From: Dyadobacter soli
Lineage (GTDB): Bacteria > Bacteroidota > Bacteroidia > Cytophagales > Spirosomataceae
Direction: 5' to 3'
Length of the DNA stretch: 64,000 nucleotides
NCBI RefSeq assembly: GCF_900101885.1
Contig: NZ_FNAN01000015.1
Coordinates: 62,001 to 126,000 of the forward strand
In this document: positions 25,678 to 34,441 of the stretch, one piece after another
How positions within the stretch are numbered: position 1 is the first letter of the stretch
Layout: the number at the start of each line of letters is the position of its first letter
The notes under the pieces: generated by a model
Database searches by the model: none
Seen by the model: only the letters and a program-made list of their open reading frames with translations
What the model was told of the DNA's origin: nothing
Made by a program: the position numbers and the translations under genes

Positions 25678-26121
25678 TTAAAGCTTTTTCTCTATTAAAA
25701 AACCTTCAAAACGGGTATTACGTTCAAATATAACCCACTCTCCTTCTAGAAGACCACTAATTATCAAATCAGACTGTGTGGGATCGTAAATCTTCGAAAT
25801 GGCGATTTGATATAGCCGGGTTCTTGCGGGTGTACTTCCCTCGAAATAGATTTTTTTGCCGGGCTTTGAACCAAGAAATTGATGTATAGTGGTGATTACT
25901 GTAACGAGTATTTCCGGCATGTCGCCATTGTCCGTAACAGATAAATCATCATAGCCGCCTGTCTCTGTGTTATAGTCGAGAAGCGCTAAATTGTAGGTAT
26001 CAATCGTTAAAGGCGTAAAGAAAACAACCTTTTCGAAAACACCCCGCTTCCCTTCACTTTGGAACTGGAAGCGGGTGTTTTCTTCATTGCTTGTCGTTAG
26101 ATATGCCTCGAACTGCTTCAT
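25678..26121 (-). CDS. DUF6934-type protein
   Basis: A 147-residue protein that fits the DUF6934 pattern: FQSEGKRGVFEKVVFF, a strand with YNLALLDYNTETGGYDDLSVTDNGD, then EILVTVITTIHQFL and the signature EGSTPARTRLYQIAI. The function is unknown. Such genes are scattered in Bacteroidota and usually sit beside a very small ORF, as here. The ATG follows the ileS stop codon immediately (TAG-ATG), so it may be translated by re-initiation from ileS, an odd arrangement for an accessory gene. Confidence 0.8.
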   Translation of the reverse strand: MKQFEAYLTTSNEENTRFQFQSEGKRGVFEKVVFFTPLTIDTYNLALLDYNTETGGYDDLSVTDNGDMPEILVTVITTIHQFLGSKPGKKIYFEGSTPARTRLYQIAISKIYDPTQSDLIISGLLEGEWVIFERNTRFEGFLIEKKL

Positions 26122-29100
26122 CTACACCACCTCAATCTTCACCTTCAGCAAAAACTCATCCATCTCGATCTCCGTTGCTTCCCCATTCAGGTCGCCGACG
26201 AGGTCGAGGTCCAGGGCTTGTACTTCCTGGCAGATGTAGTCTTTGTTGGCGGTTACTGCGCTGGCGAGCAGGCCGTCGTTGTTTTGTAATGTGATGCGAA
26301 TTTTGTCAGTTACTTCGAAACCGCTGTCCTTACGCAAATTCTGTACGCGGTTCACGAAATCGCGGGCGATGCCTTCGAGGCGCAGGTCTTCGGTTACGGT
26401 GATGTCGAGGGCTACGGTAAGGCCGTTTTCACTCGCTACGAGCCATCCTGGTACGTCTTCGGCTATGATTTCAACGTCCGTCAGTGCGATTTCGATCGGA
26501 CCGCTGGCTGCTGTTAATGTAATGGCGCTGCTGGCCTCAATTTCGAGGATCTGCGTTTCGTCCATGGCGGAAATGGCTGCGGCTACCTCCTTCATTTTCG
26601 GGCCGAATTTTGGACCCAGGGTTTTGAAGTTAGGTTTGATCTTCTTTTTCAAAATACCGCTGTCGTCGTGTACGAACTCGATGTTTTTTACATTCACCTC
26701 AGAAAGGATAATGTAAGCCACCTGCTCGATCTGACGTTTTGTTTTCTCGCTCAGAACCGGGATCAGGATTTTCGACAATGGCTGACGAACTTTCAGCTTA
26801 TGCCCCTTCCGGATCGAGTGTACAAGAGAACTAATGCGCTGCGCGAGGTCCATTGCTTCTTCCAGATCGGTATCCACCACTTCGGCTTCGATTTTGGGCC
26901 AGAAAGTCAAGTGAACCGAATCGTATTTGAAAGCCGCATTGTGCTGGATCGAAGCTTCGCGGTCGCTGTCTGTCAGGTTTTTGTATAACCATTCGCCAAA
27001 GAACGGAGCAATAGGCGACATGAGCTGCGAAACGGTTACCAAGCAATGGTGCAATGTCTCGTAAGCAGCTGCTTTGTCGTCCGTCAAACCAGCTCCCTGC
27101 TCGGCTGATGGATTCCAGAAACGGCGGCGGTTGAGGCGAATGTACCAGTTCGAAAGCTGGTCGGTCACGAAATCCTGCACCAGGCGGCCTGCCTTCGTCG
27201 GATTATAATCGTCGAATTGCTCACCTACTTCTTTGATCAATGTATTCAGTTTCGACAAAATCCAGCGGTCGAGCTCGGTGCGTTTTTCGATAGGTACCGA
27301 ATTCGCTTCGTGGAACTCGTAACCATCGAGATTGGCATACAATGCGAAGAAATTGTAAGTATTCACAAGCGTACCGAAGAATTTTCGCTGCACTTCGCCG
27401 ATACCGTCGATGTTGAATTTCAGGTTATCCCAAGGCTCCGCATTGGTGATCATGTACCAGCGCGTGGCATCCGGGCCGTATTGTGCCAATGTCGCAAACG
27501 GGTCCACAGCATTGCCGAGGCGTTTCGACATTTTGTTACCATTCTTGTCGAGTACCAAGCCAGTCGAAACCACATTTTTAAATGCTACCGAATCGAACAG
27601 CATGCCCGCAATAGCGTGCAATGTGAAGAACCAGCCACGGGTTTGGTCTACACCTTCCGAAATAAAGTCGGCAGGATAGGCCTGGTTGAATATCTCTTGA
27701 TTTTCGAACGGGTAGTGCCATTGTGCATACGGCATCGCACCCGAGTCGAACCATACGTCGATCAGGTCCGGTTCACGGTGCATGATATGGCCGGTTTTCC
27801 CTACCAGCACAACATCATCCACATACGGACGGTGCAGGTCATAGTCGCCGTGTTCGAGTTTTTGCAGGTAATCCGAATTGTGCAATGCCTGCTCGCGGGT
27901 GAGATGGCCCGAGATAATGGCTTCTTCAAGCAAGTCTTTCAGCTCTTCGATAGATCCGACGCACACTTCATCCCCATAATCGTTCCGCCAGATCGGCAGC
28001 GGCGTGCCCCAGTAGCGCGAGCGCGAGAGGTTCCAGTCGACGAGGTTTTCGAGCCAGTTACCAAAGCGACCGGTACCAGTGCTTTCGGGTTTCCAGTTTA
28101 TGCTCTTGTTCAATTCCACCAACCGGTCTTTCACCGCTGTCGTGCGGATAAACCAGCTATCGAGCGGGTAATAAAGCACCGGCTTGTCGGTACGCCAGCA
28201 ATGCGGGTACGGGTGCTCGTATTTTTCTACTTTAAATGCTTTGCCTTCTTCCTTCAATTTGATGGCGATTAGCACGTCGGTAGGGCGGAATTCCGGATCG
28301 TCCTGCTCCGCCTGCGAGTAATATTCAGGTTTTACGAAACGGCCTGCGTAATCGGTAATTTCTTTCACAAAACGGCCCTGACGGTCGACGATAGGCACTT
28401 CTTTGCCATTCTCGTCCTTCACCATAATAGCCGGGATGCCGTTCGCCTGCGCTACCCGGAAGTCGTCCGCGCCGAAAGTAGGAGAGGTATGCACCACGCC
28501 GGTACCGTCTTCGGTGGTTACGAAATCGCCGAGGATGACGCGGAATGCGGGTGTCTCGGGCTGGATGTACGGCAATAGCTGCTCGTACTCGATGCCTTCG
28601 AGGTCTTTGCCTTTGAATTCATTCAAAACAGTCCACGGAAGCACCTTTTTATCGCTGGCCGCATAGCCTTCGAAATCGCCGTTATGGCCTTTTTCGGAGA
28701 AATATTTACTTACCAGATCCTGTGCGAGCACCACCTGCACCGGCTCGTGCGTGTAAGGATTGAAAGTTTTAACCAATACATAATCAATATTAGCACCGAC
28801 GGTCAATGCGGAGTTCGCAGGCAGCGTCCAGGGTGTAGTGGTCCAGGCAAGAATGCGGATGTCCTCGGTAGCCGAACCAGCCAATACCGGCCATTTTTCG
28901 GCATCCTTCACCTTGAACATCGCCACAATGGTTGTGTCCTTCACGTCTTTGTACGTGCCCGGCATGTTCAGCTCGTGCGATGAAAGGCCTGTTCCGGCAG
29001 CCGGTGAATAGGGCTGAATGGTGTAGCCTTTGTATAGCAAACCTTTGTCGTATAGCTTTTTAAGCAGGTTCCAGAGGCTTTCGATGTATTCACTTTTGTA

Positions 29101-29550
29101 GGTAATGTAAGGATCGTCGAGGTCGACCCAGTAACCCATTTTCTCGGTCAGGTCATTCCACTGGTCGGTGAATTTCATGACCGTCTGGCGGCATTTCTCG
29201 TTATAATCCGCTACCGAAATCTTCTTGCCGATATCGTCCTTGATAATGCCCAATTCCTTCTCTACTTGCAGCTCCACCGGCAATCCGTGCGTGTCCCAGC
29301 CGCCTTTACGCTTCACCTGGAAGCCTTGCAGCGTTTTATACCGACAGAAAATATCCTTGATCGCCCGGGCCATGACGTGGTGAATGCCCGGTGTGCCGTT
29401 CGCTGATGGAGGACCTTCAAAAAAGGTAAAAGTGGGAGCGCCTTCGCGGGTTTCTACCGACGCTTCAAAGATCTTTTTGTCTTTCCAGAATTTCAGTACT
29501 TCGTCCCCTATTTGCGGGTAACTCAGATTTTTATATTCGTTGTATTTCAT
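26122..29550 (-). CDS. ileS: Isoleucyl-tRNA synthetase, eukaryote-like (type 2)
   Basis: Charges tRNA-Ile with isoleucine. It has 1142 residues, longer than the E. coli type (about 940) and matching the IleRS2/eukaryotic form. The class I motifs are HHVM (residues 57-60, in TPGIHHVMARA; HIGH variant) and KMSKR (about residue 673). The CP1 editing domain includes GTGVVHTSPTFGADDF. The C-terminus ends in extended anticodon-binding domains rather than the bacterial zinc finger. I start at MKYNEYKNLSYPQ. IleRS2 enzymes are naturally less sensitive to mupirocin (family knowledge). A DUF6934 gene follows without a gap. Confidence 0.97.
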   Translation of the reverse strand: MKYNEYKNLSYPQIGDEVLKFWKDKKIFEASVETREGAPTFTFFEGPPSANGTPGIHHVMARAIKDIFCRYKTLQGFQVKRKGGWDTHGLPVELQVEKELGIIKDDIGKKISVADYNEKCRQTVMKFTDQWNDLTEKMGYWVDLDDPYITYKSEYIESLWNLLKKLYDKGLLYKGYTIQPYSPAAGTGLSSHELNMPGTYKDVKDTTIVAMFKVKDAEKWPVLAGSATEDIRILAWTTTPWTLPANSALTVGANIDYVLVKTFNPYTHEPVQVVLAQDLVSKYFSEKGHNGDFEGYAASDKKVLPWTVLNEFKGKDLEGIEYEQLLPYIQPETPAFRVILGDFVTTEDGTGVVHTSPTFGADDFRVAQANGIPAIMVKDENGKEVPIVDRQGRFVKEITDYAGRFVKPEYYSQAEQDDPEFRPTDVLIAIKLKEEGKAFKVEKYEHPYPHCWRTDKPVLYYPLDSWFIRTTAVKDRLVELNKSINWKPESTGTGRFGNWLENLVDWNLSRSRYWGTPLPIWRNDYGDEVCVGSIEELKDLLEEAIISGHLTREQALHNSDYLQKLEHGDYDLHRPYVDDVVLVGKTGHIMHREPDLIDVWFDSGAMPYAQWHYPFENQEIFNQAYPADFISEGVDQTRGWFFTLHAIAGMLFDSVAFKNVVSTGLVLDKNGNKMSKRLGNAVDPFATLAQYGPDATRWYMITNAEPWDNLKFNIDGIGEVQRKFFGTLVNTYNFFALYANLDGYEFHEANSVPIEKRTELDRWILSKLNTLIKEVGEQFDDYNPTKAGRLVQDFVTDQLSNWYIRLNRRRFWNPSAEQGAGLTDDKAAAYETLHHCLVTVSQLMSPIAPFFGEWLYKNLTDSDREASIQHNAAFKYDSVHLTFWPKIEAEVVDTDLEEAMDLAQRISSLVHSIRKGHKLKVRQPLSKILIPVLSEKTKRQIEQVAYIILSEVNVKNIEFVHDDSGILKKKIKPNFKTLGPKFGPKMKEVAAAISAMDETQILEIEASSAITLTAASGPIEIALTDVEIIAEDVPGWLVASENGLTVALDITVTEDLRLEGIARDFVNRVQNLRKDSGFEVTDKIRITLQNNDGLLASAVTANKDYICQEVQALDLDLVGDLNGEATEIEMDEFLLKVKIEVV

Positions 29551-29631
29551 ATTAGTTGTAGCGTCGGGCACTTACCCTGGCCGGTCAATGTAAATAGCAC
29601 TATTTATAACCCTCTGCGGATTTTAAGAGTG

Positions 29632-29639
29632 CAAAATTA
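29632..29639 (-). promoter_or_regulatory. Candidate -7 box for ileS
   Basis: On the minus strand this reads TAATTTTG, fitting the Bacteroidota TANNTTTG element, about 80 nt before the ileS ATG. No clear TTTG box is found upstream, so confidence is low. Confidence 0.3.
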
Positions 29640-29727
29640 CGGATTTTTTTCCGCTAAAAGGATGTAGGCTTTTGAATGAATCTGAGAGAGATTGTATTAT
29701 TTTGGTACTTCAACCATCAATCACAAA

Positions 29728-30357
29728 ATGGAACTCATTAACCGTCTGTTAACCGCCAACAAATCCTGGGCAGCCCGGCAGCTCGAAGTTGACGAAGCGT
29801 ATTTTGACACTCTGGCCAAGGATCAGAAGCCCGATTTCCTCTGGATCGGATGTTCCGACAGCCGCGTACCCGCCGAGGACCTCACCGGCTCGCAGCCGGG
29901 CGAAATGTTTGTGCACCGGAATGTGGCCAACCTCGTGGTGCATACCGATATGAACATGCTCAGCGTATTGCAATATGCCGTGGAAGTGCTGAAAGTGAGG
30001 CATATCCTCGTGGTTGGGCACTACCAATGCGGCGGCGTGAAGGCGTCGATGATGCATAAGGACCTGGGGCTGATCAACCGCTGGCTGCATAATATCAAGG
30101 ATGTGTACGATAAAAATGCGACCGAACTCGACGCGATCGAGGAGGAGAAAAAGCGCTTCGACCGGCTTGTGGAGCTGAACGTGATCCAACAGGTCCATAA
30201 CCTCGCGCAAACGAGCATTGTACAAGGCGCATGGCACCAGGGCCAGGAACTGCATTTGCACGGTTGGGTGTTCGGCCTGCACGACGGGCAGCTCAAAACC
30301 CTCGCCCACATGCCGCCGACGACCAAAGTGGAAGGTATTTATCGGTATGATTTTTAA
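29728..30357 (+). CDS. Beta-class carbonic anhydrase
   Basis: A 209-residue zinc enzyme interconverting CO2 and bicarbonate. The zinc ligands and catalytic dyad are visible: GCSDSRVPAE (Cys, Asp, Arg) and GHYQCGGV (His and Cys). The FVHRNVANLV block and the C-terminal HGWVFGLHDGQL are typical of the plant/bacterial beta class. I start at MELINRLLT, the family N-terminus; the ORF runs 12 codons further upstream. It is divergent from ileS and is followed by a polypurine/polypyrimidine hairpin repeat. Confidence 0.95.
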   Translation: MELINRLLTANKSWAARQLEVDEAYFDTLAKDQKPDFLWIGCSDSRVPAEDLTGSQPGEMFVHRNVANLVVHTDMNMLSVLQYAVEVLKVRHILVVGHYQCGGVKASMMHKDLGLINRWLHNIKDVYDKNATELDAIEEEKKRFDRLVELNVIQQVHNLAQTSIVQGAWHQGQELHLHGWVFGLHDGQLKTLAHMPPTTKVEGIYRYDF

Positions 30358-30385
30358 CATACTGGTTGTTTAGCAGAGTCTTTCT

Positions 30386-30490
30386 TAGGGGAGAAAGGAG
30401 GATGGAGGAAGGGGAGGAAGGATTTTTTTCTTCCACACTCCACACTCCATCCTCCCTTTCGTCCTTAGTCCCTTTCCTCCCTCCTTTTGG
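30386..30490. repeat. Polypurine/polypyrimidine inverted repeat, copy 1
   Basis: A purine-only run rich in GGAGG is followed by a pyrimidine-only run. GGAGGATGGAG (30397-30407) pairs with CTCCATCCTCC (30445-30455). The same 11-mer recurs in a similar element at 36939-37035. It sits between the carbonic anhydrase and PepSY genes and could fold as a long RNA hairpin terminator. Confidence 0.7.
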
Positions 30491-30540
30491 TCGTTCACAT
30501 TGTTCGCGTTATCTTAGCAGTCTTAATTGAGTCTAAATAA
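30486..30540 (+). promoter_or_regulatory. Promoter with overlapping DtxR-like box upstream of PepSY gene
   Basis: TTTG (30486-30489), a 20-bp spacer and TATCTTAG (30510-30517) form a near-consensus Bacteroidota promoter. Directly after it, TTAATTGAGTCTAAATAA (30523-30540) shares AGTCTAAATAA with the boxes upstream of the heme receptor and would overlap the transcription start. Repression by the DtxR-family protein is inferred. Confidence 0.5.
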
Positions 30541-30559
30541 GGTAAATAGGGGCGAATCG

Positions 30560-31717
30560 ATGAAAAAACTGATTGGAAAACTGCACTTATATCTCGGGCT
30601 TGTCTCGGGTATTATGGTGTTTATCATTTCCGTCACGGGGTGTATCCTGGCGTTTGAGCAGGAAATCAAAAGCATTACGCAGCCCTACATGTTTGTGAAA
30701 GGTCCTACCGGTGGGAAAGTGCTGCCGCCATCGGAGCTCGCCGAAATTGCCAAAAAAGCATTACCGGGCAAAGTGGCCAAAGGGGTGCTTTACGATACGC
30801 CCGACCGCAATGCGCAGGTCGGTTTTTACAATCTTGATCCCGAATATTATTACGTCGCCTATATCAATCAATACACCGGGAAAGTTGAGCATATCTGGAA
30901 CGAGGACGACGATTTCTTCCATTTCATCCTGCACGGGCATTATTACCTGTGGTTACCTGAGAAAATCGGTCAGCCGGTTACAGCCTCCGCGACGCTGGTT
31001 TTCTTTTTCATGATGATCAGCGGGATGGTGCTTTGGTGGCCTAAGAACAAATCGGCTGCGAAACAGCGCTTTTCGATCAAATGGAATGCTGCCTGGCGAC
31101 GTAAAAACTACGATCTGCACAATGTGCTTGGCTTTTACATTATGTCGATCGGCGTGATTTTGGCGGTTACCGGGCTGGTTTGGGGCTTTCAATGGTTTTC
31201 GCAGGGGCTATACACGGCTACCGGCGGCCAGGGCTCGGATATGTACTACAATCCGACTTCCGACACGGTTTCCACCGCACAGATAACTAACGCGATGCAG
31301 GCTGTGGACAAGGCCTGGAATCAATTGCAAAAGGAATACCCCCGATATTCAAGCCTTAATATCTCTTTCCCGACCGAAAAAGCGGAGTCGATTTACTCTT
31401 ACGTCAACTTCCGCGAAGGCACGTATTACAATGTAGATTATAACTATTTCGACCAGTATTCACTCAAAAGAATCAATGCCACCGGACCCTATTCCGGCAA
31501 ATACAGCAAGGCCGATTTTGCACAAAAACTGCGCCGGATGAATTACGACATCCACACCGGCGCCATTCTTGGTCTGCCCGGGAAAATCCTCGTTTTCTTC
31601 GCCAGCCTCATTTGTGCTTCATTGCCCATTACCGGTTTCGTGATCTGGTGGGGCAGAAGAAAAAAGGCACCGAAAAAGGTTAGAAAGAGTTCCCCGGTCC
31701 TGGCGACCCCGCAATAA
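30560..31717 (+). CDS. PepSY-associated transmembrane protein (PiuB-like)
   Basis: A 385-residue inner-membrane protein of the PepSY_TM family, linked in many bacteria to iron or siderophore reduction (PiuB, FoxB-like). Features: LIGKLHLYLGLVSGIMVFIISVTGCILAFEQEI (first helix), a periplasmic PepSY-like domain, LHGHYYLWLPEKIGQPVTA with conserved His, a helix at MISGMVLWWPK, the KWNAAWRRKNYDLHNVLGFY motif, and a final helix before GFVIWWGRRK. The conserved His could ligate heme. I use the ATG at 30560, not the TTG at 30527, which lies within the regulatory box. The metal-type box upstream supports an iron role. Confidence 0.87.
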   Translation: MKKLIGKLHLYLGLVSGIMVFIISVTGCILAFEQEIKSITQPYMFVKGPTGGKVLPPSELAEIAKKALPGKVAKGVLYDTPDRNAQVGFYNLDPEYYYVAYINQYTGKVEHIWNEDDDFFHFILHGHYYLWLPEKIGQPVTASATLVFFFMMISGMVLWWPKNKSAAKQRFSIKWNAAWRRKNYDLHNVLGFYIMSIGVILAVTGLVWGFQWFSQGLYTATGGQGSDMYYNPTSDTVSTAQITNAMQAVDKAWNQLQKEYPRYSSLNISFPTEKAESIYSYVNFREGTYYNVDYNYFDQYSLKRINATGPYSGKYSKADFAQKLRRMNYDIHTGAILGLPGKILVFFASLICASLPITGFVIWWGRRKKAPKKVRKSSPVLATPQ

Positions 31718-31756
31718 GCCACCGATCTGATTTTTCGACCGCCGACCGCCGACGGG

Positions 31757-32584
31757 TTATTGTTTTTGATAAATCCGCACATAATCCACTTCAAAGCGGG
31801 CAGGAAAATCTGTTTTCGACAAATCACCGCCATTGTCGCCGCCTAATGCCATGCCGAGCAGAATGTAATGCGGCTGCTTGAATGGCGTGATGTCTTTGTT
31901 TTTGGCATTAATGGCCTTCGCCTGATCCTGCGAGGCCATCAGCATATCGTCCACATAAATTTTAATGGAATCCGCGTCCCAATCCATCCGCCAGACGTGG
32001 AATTTCGATGACCATTCCGGGTCGTTGAAAGTGGAAATCTGTTTTTTATTGGTATTCCAAATGGGCTTGTAACGCTCGTTGGAGCCCCAGGCGAGGTTGG
32101 CGAGCAGCATTCCCCTGTAAAACTCCATAATGTCGATCTCACCATTATCCGGCCACTCGCCCTTATCGCCGAGCGTCCAGAATGCCGGCCAGATGCCCGA
32201 GCGTGTATCGATTTTGGCGCGCATTTCGAAACGGCCGTACTGAAAACTCTTTTTGCCGCGGGTAATGATGCTGGCCGAGGTGTATTCGGCGTATTCGCGG
32301 CTTTCTTTCCAGTTACTGCTGCCAGGCTTGTAATTCGGGTTCTTTACGCGCTCTTTTTTGGCCTCGATGATCAGGTAACCGCCTTTGCAATAGGCATTAT
32401 CGCCCTGGTACCATTGGTCTTCGTGGTTTCGGGTAAAACCCTTTTCCGGCTGCCACACATTCGGGTCGGGGGCGCCGTCGTAGTCAAATTCGTCGGCCCA
32501 GACGAGCTTATACTGCGCCATGGCGGGTGCTAGCGTGATGAGCGCCATCATGATGGTGAGCAGGAGTTTGTAGGAAGTAGCCAT
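31757..32584 (-). CDS. Glycoside hydrolase family 16 (beta-glucanase-like), secreted
   Basis: A 275-residue exported endo-glycosidase. The signal peptide is MATSYKLLLTIMMALITLAPAMAQ. The GH16 catalytic motif is GEIDIMEF, with two Glu flanking Asp. LVWADEFDYDGAPDPNVW at the N-terminus and SGIWPAFWTLGDKGEWPDNGEIDI around the site are typical of laminarinase-type (beta-1,3 or 1,3-1,4) members. The C-terminus, EVDYVRIYQK, completes the jelly-roll. It stands alone, with no SusC/D pair beside it. The substrate (laminarin, lichenan or similar) is inferred from family only. Confidence 0.93.
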   Translation of the reverse strand: MATSYKLLLTIMMALITLAPAMAQYKLVWADEFDYDGAPDPNVWQPEKGFTRNHEDQWYQGDNAYCKGGYLIIEAKKERVKNPNYKPGSSNWKESREYAEYTSASIITRGKKSFQYGRFEMRAKIDTRSGIWPAFWTLGDKGEWPDNGEIDIMEFYRGMLLANLAWGSNERYKPIWNTNKKQISTFNDPEWSSKFHVWRMDWDADSIKIYVDDMLMASQDQAKAINAKNKDITPFKQPHYILLGMALGGDNGGDLSKTDFPARFEVDYVRIYQKQ

Positions 32585-32771
32585 GTGTGGTCATTTAATG
32601 TTCATTGTAATACCTGGGAAAGTGAGGGCAGCCGTTCATTTACCCGGAATGGCAATTTGAAAAGAAATGACACTATTAATCCATGCGCCGGGTTTTATTT
32701 CTGACAGTTTTCCTTTTACTTGTAAACAACAGTTCCGCGGCCGCTTCCGCTGGCCGGCGTCGATTTTCAAT

Positions 32772-33785
32772 ATGCGTAAATTCATTGATACTGCTAAAAA
32801 GGCCGGTCTGGACGGTTTTATGCTCGCATTGCTCAGCATGATCCTGTTCGCCTGGCTCTGGCCCGCGCCGGGTATGCAGGATAGCCCATTGCATCTTTCG
32901 ACGGTTTCAACTTATGCCGTTTCTGTCATATTCTTCTTTTACGGACTGCGCCTCAGCCCCGAAAAACTGAAAGCCGGGCTCGTAAACTGGCGCCTGCACG
33001 TGATGGTGCATGTCTCAACATTTGTACTTTTTCCTGTCCTGGCATTAACATTCAGGCCGCTTTTCAACGACGGCGAAGGCCAAACAATGTGGCTTGCGAT
33101 CTTCTTCCTTACCGTTCTGCCTTCGACGGTTTCGTCATCGGTCGTGATGGTATCCATCGCGCGCGGCAATATTCCGGCGGCGATCTTCAATGCGAGCATT
33201 TCCAGCCTGATCGGCGTTTTTATCACGCCATTATGGATGGGGCTCGTGCTGGACGCTGGAACCGAGCATTTCGATCTGCTGTCGGTAGTCGGAAAGCTGG
33301 CATTGCAAGTACTACTTCCGGTATTCGCCGGGATTGCGCTCAATCGTCGCTGGGGGCATTTCGCGGAGGCTAACAAGAAGTACATTCGTTATTTCGACCA
33401 GTCATCGATTTTGCTGATCGTTTACACTTCTTTTTGCGAATCATTCGGGGAGCACCTCTTCGATTCGCTTGGAATAAAAGAAATTGTATTTTTAGGGATA
33501 GGAATGCTCGCGCTGTTTTTCGGGATCTATTTCCTGCTGACGTTCATCAGCGGCCTGTTGCATTTTACCCGGCAGGATAAAGTCACTGCCGTGTTTTGTG
33601 GTTCCAAAAAGTCGCTGGTACAGGGGGCCGTAATGTCAAAAGTGCTGTTTGCCGGCCCGGAAGCGGGTCTGATGCTCCTGCCGATCATGCTCTATCACGC
33701 ATTGCAACTGATCGCTGCGAGCATTATCGCCCAGCGCATGGCAAGGGAGCCGGAAGTAGCGGAGGATTTTGTACTTAAAAAATAA
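32772..33785 (+). CDS. Bile acid:sodium symporter-family transporter (SLC10A7-like)
   Basis: A 337-residue inner-membrane protein of the BASS superfamily, closest in style to the SLC10A7/YfeH group, with about ten membrane segments. Family features: YAVSVIFFFYGLRLSPEKLKAGL, TVLPSTVSSSVVMVSIARGNIPAAIFNASISSLIGVFITP with the crossover region, and KKSLVQGAVMSKVLFAG near the end. These transporters move organic anions with Na+; the substrate is unknown. I start at MRKFIDTAKKAG; the longer frame has 35 non-homologous residues. It lies 3 bp upstream of the DUF4230 gene, so the two probably share a transcript. Confidence 0.9.
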   Translation: MRKFIDTAKKAGLDGFMLALLSMILFAWLWPAPGMQDSPLHLSTVSTYAVSVIFFFYGLRLSPEKLKAGLVNWRLHVMVHVSTFVLFPVLALTFRPLFNDGEGQTMWLAIFFLTVLPSTVSSSVVMVSIARGNIPAAIFNASISSLIGVFITPLWMGLVLDAGTEHFDLLSVVGKLALQVLLPVFAGIALNRRWGHFAEANKKYIRYFDQSSILLIVYTSFCESFGEHLFDSLGIKEIVFLGIGMLALFFGIYFLLTFISGLLHFTRQDKVTAVFCGSKKSLVQGAVMSKVLFAGPEAGLMLLPIMLYHALQLIAASIIAQRMAREPEVAEDFVLKK

Positions 33786-33788
33786 TGT

Positions 33789-34412
33789 ATGCGACTGATA
33801 TCGTGGCTCGTGCGGCTGGTAGTGCTGATTTTACTTTTGGCGGGCATCAATGCATTGTGGTCGGGGTTTAAAACCGGTTCCTGGATGCCCGAATGGCTCG
33901 GTGGCGAAGATGAGGTGGAAACAATGCATACCGTGGTTTTGCAGGAAATCAGTTCGATGGGCAAGCTTGAAGTGGTGAAATACAACTTCAAGGATGTAGT
34001 AGAGCAGGAAATTGTAAAAATGTGGCTGCCAAATGCAAAGGCGATCCTGATCGTGCAGGGAGAAGCGATTGGCTGTGTGGATTTGGCTCAAATTAAAATG
34101 GAAGACATTACCTCCGACACCGAAACGCTGGTGATCAACATGCCTGAGCCGGAATTGTGTGTTTTTAAAATAGATCACAGTAAATCAAAGGTTTACAATA
34201 CCGAATATGCATTCACCGATGAGGCGAAACTGGTGCAGGAAGCTTATAAGCAGGCTGAAAAGCAAATCCAGAAATCGGCCCTCGACATGGGTATTCTGGA
34301 TCAAACGAAGGAGAATGCCCGTAAAATACTGACACCAATGCTTGAAAAAGCTTCCGGTAAAAAAGTGGTGCTCAAATTTCCGATGAATGCCAAAGTAGAG
34401 AAGTTGCGATAA
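33789..34412 (+). CDS. DUF4230 family membrane-anchored protein
   Basis: A 207-residue protein with an N-terminal transmembrane anchor (MRLISWLVRLVVLILLLAG) and an extracytoplasmic DUF4230 domain. Recognisable parts are TVVLQEISSMGKLEVVKYNF, AILIVQGEAIGCVDL, and the TLVINMPEPELCVFKID strand, followed by a long helix (EAYKQAEKQIQKSALDMG) and a short final strand. The family occurs in Bacteroidota and Firmicutes without a known function. It starts 3 bp after the BASS transporter stop and ends 29 bp before the glutamine synthetase-like gene, so a longer operon is possible. Confidence 0.88.
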   Translation: MRLISWLVRLVVLILLLAGINALWSGFKTGSWMPEWLGGEDEVETMHTVVLQEISSMGKLEVVKYNFKDVVEQEIVKMWLPNAKAILIVQGEAIGCVDLAQIKMEDITSDTETLVINMPEPELCVFKIDHSKSKVYNTEYAFTDEAKLVQEAYKQAEKQIQKSALDMGILDQTKENARKILTPMLEKASGKKVVLKFPMNAKVEKLR

Positions 34413-34441
34413 TATTAAACTGCGCTAAACCACCCTTTCTG

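Noticed and set aside
27217..28272. 351-codon plus-strand ORF opposite ileS
   Set aside because: Antisense shadow; composition is that of reversed ileS codons.
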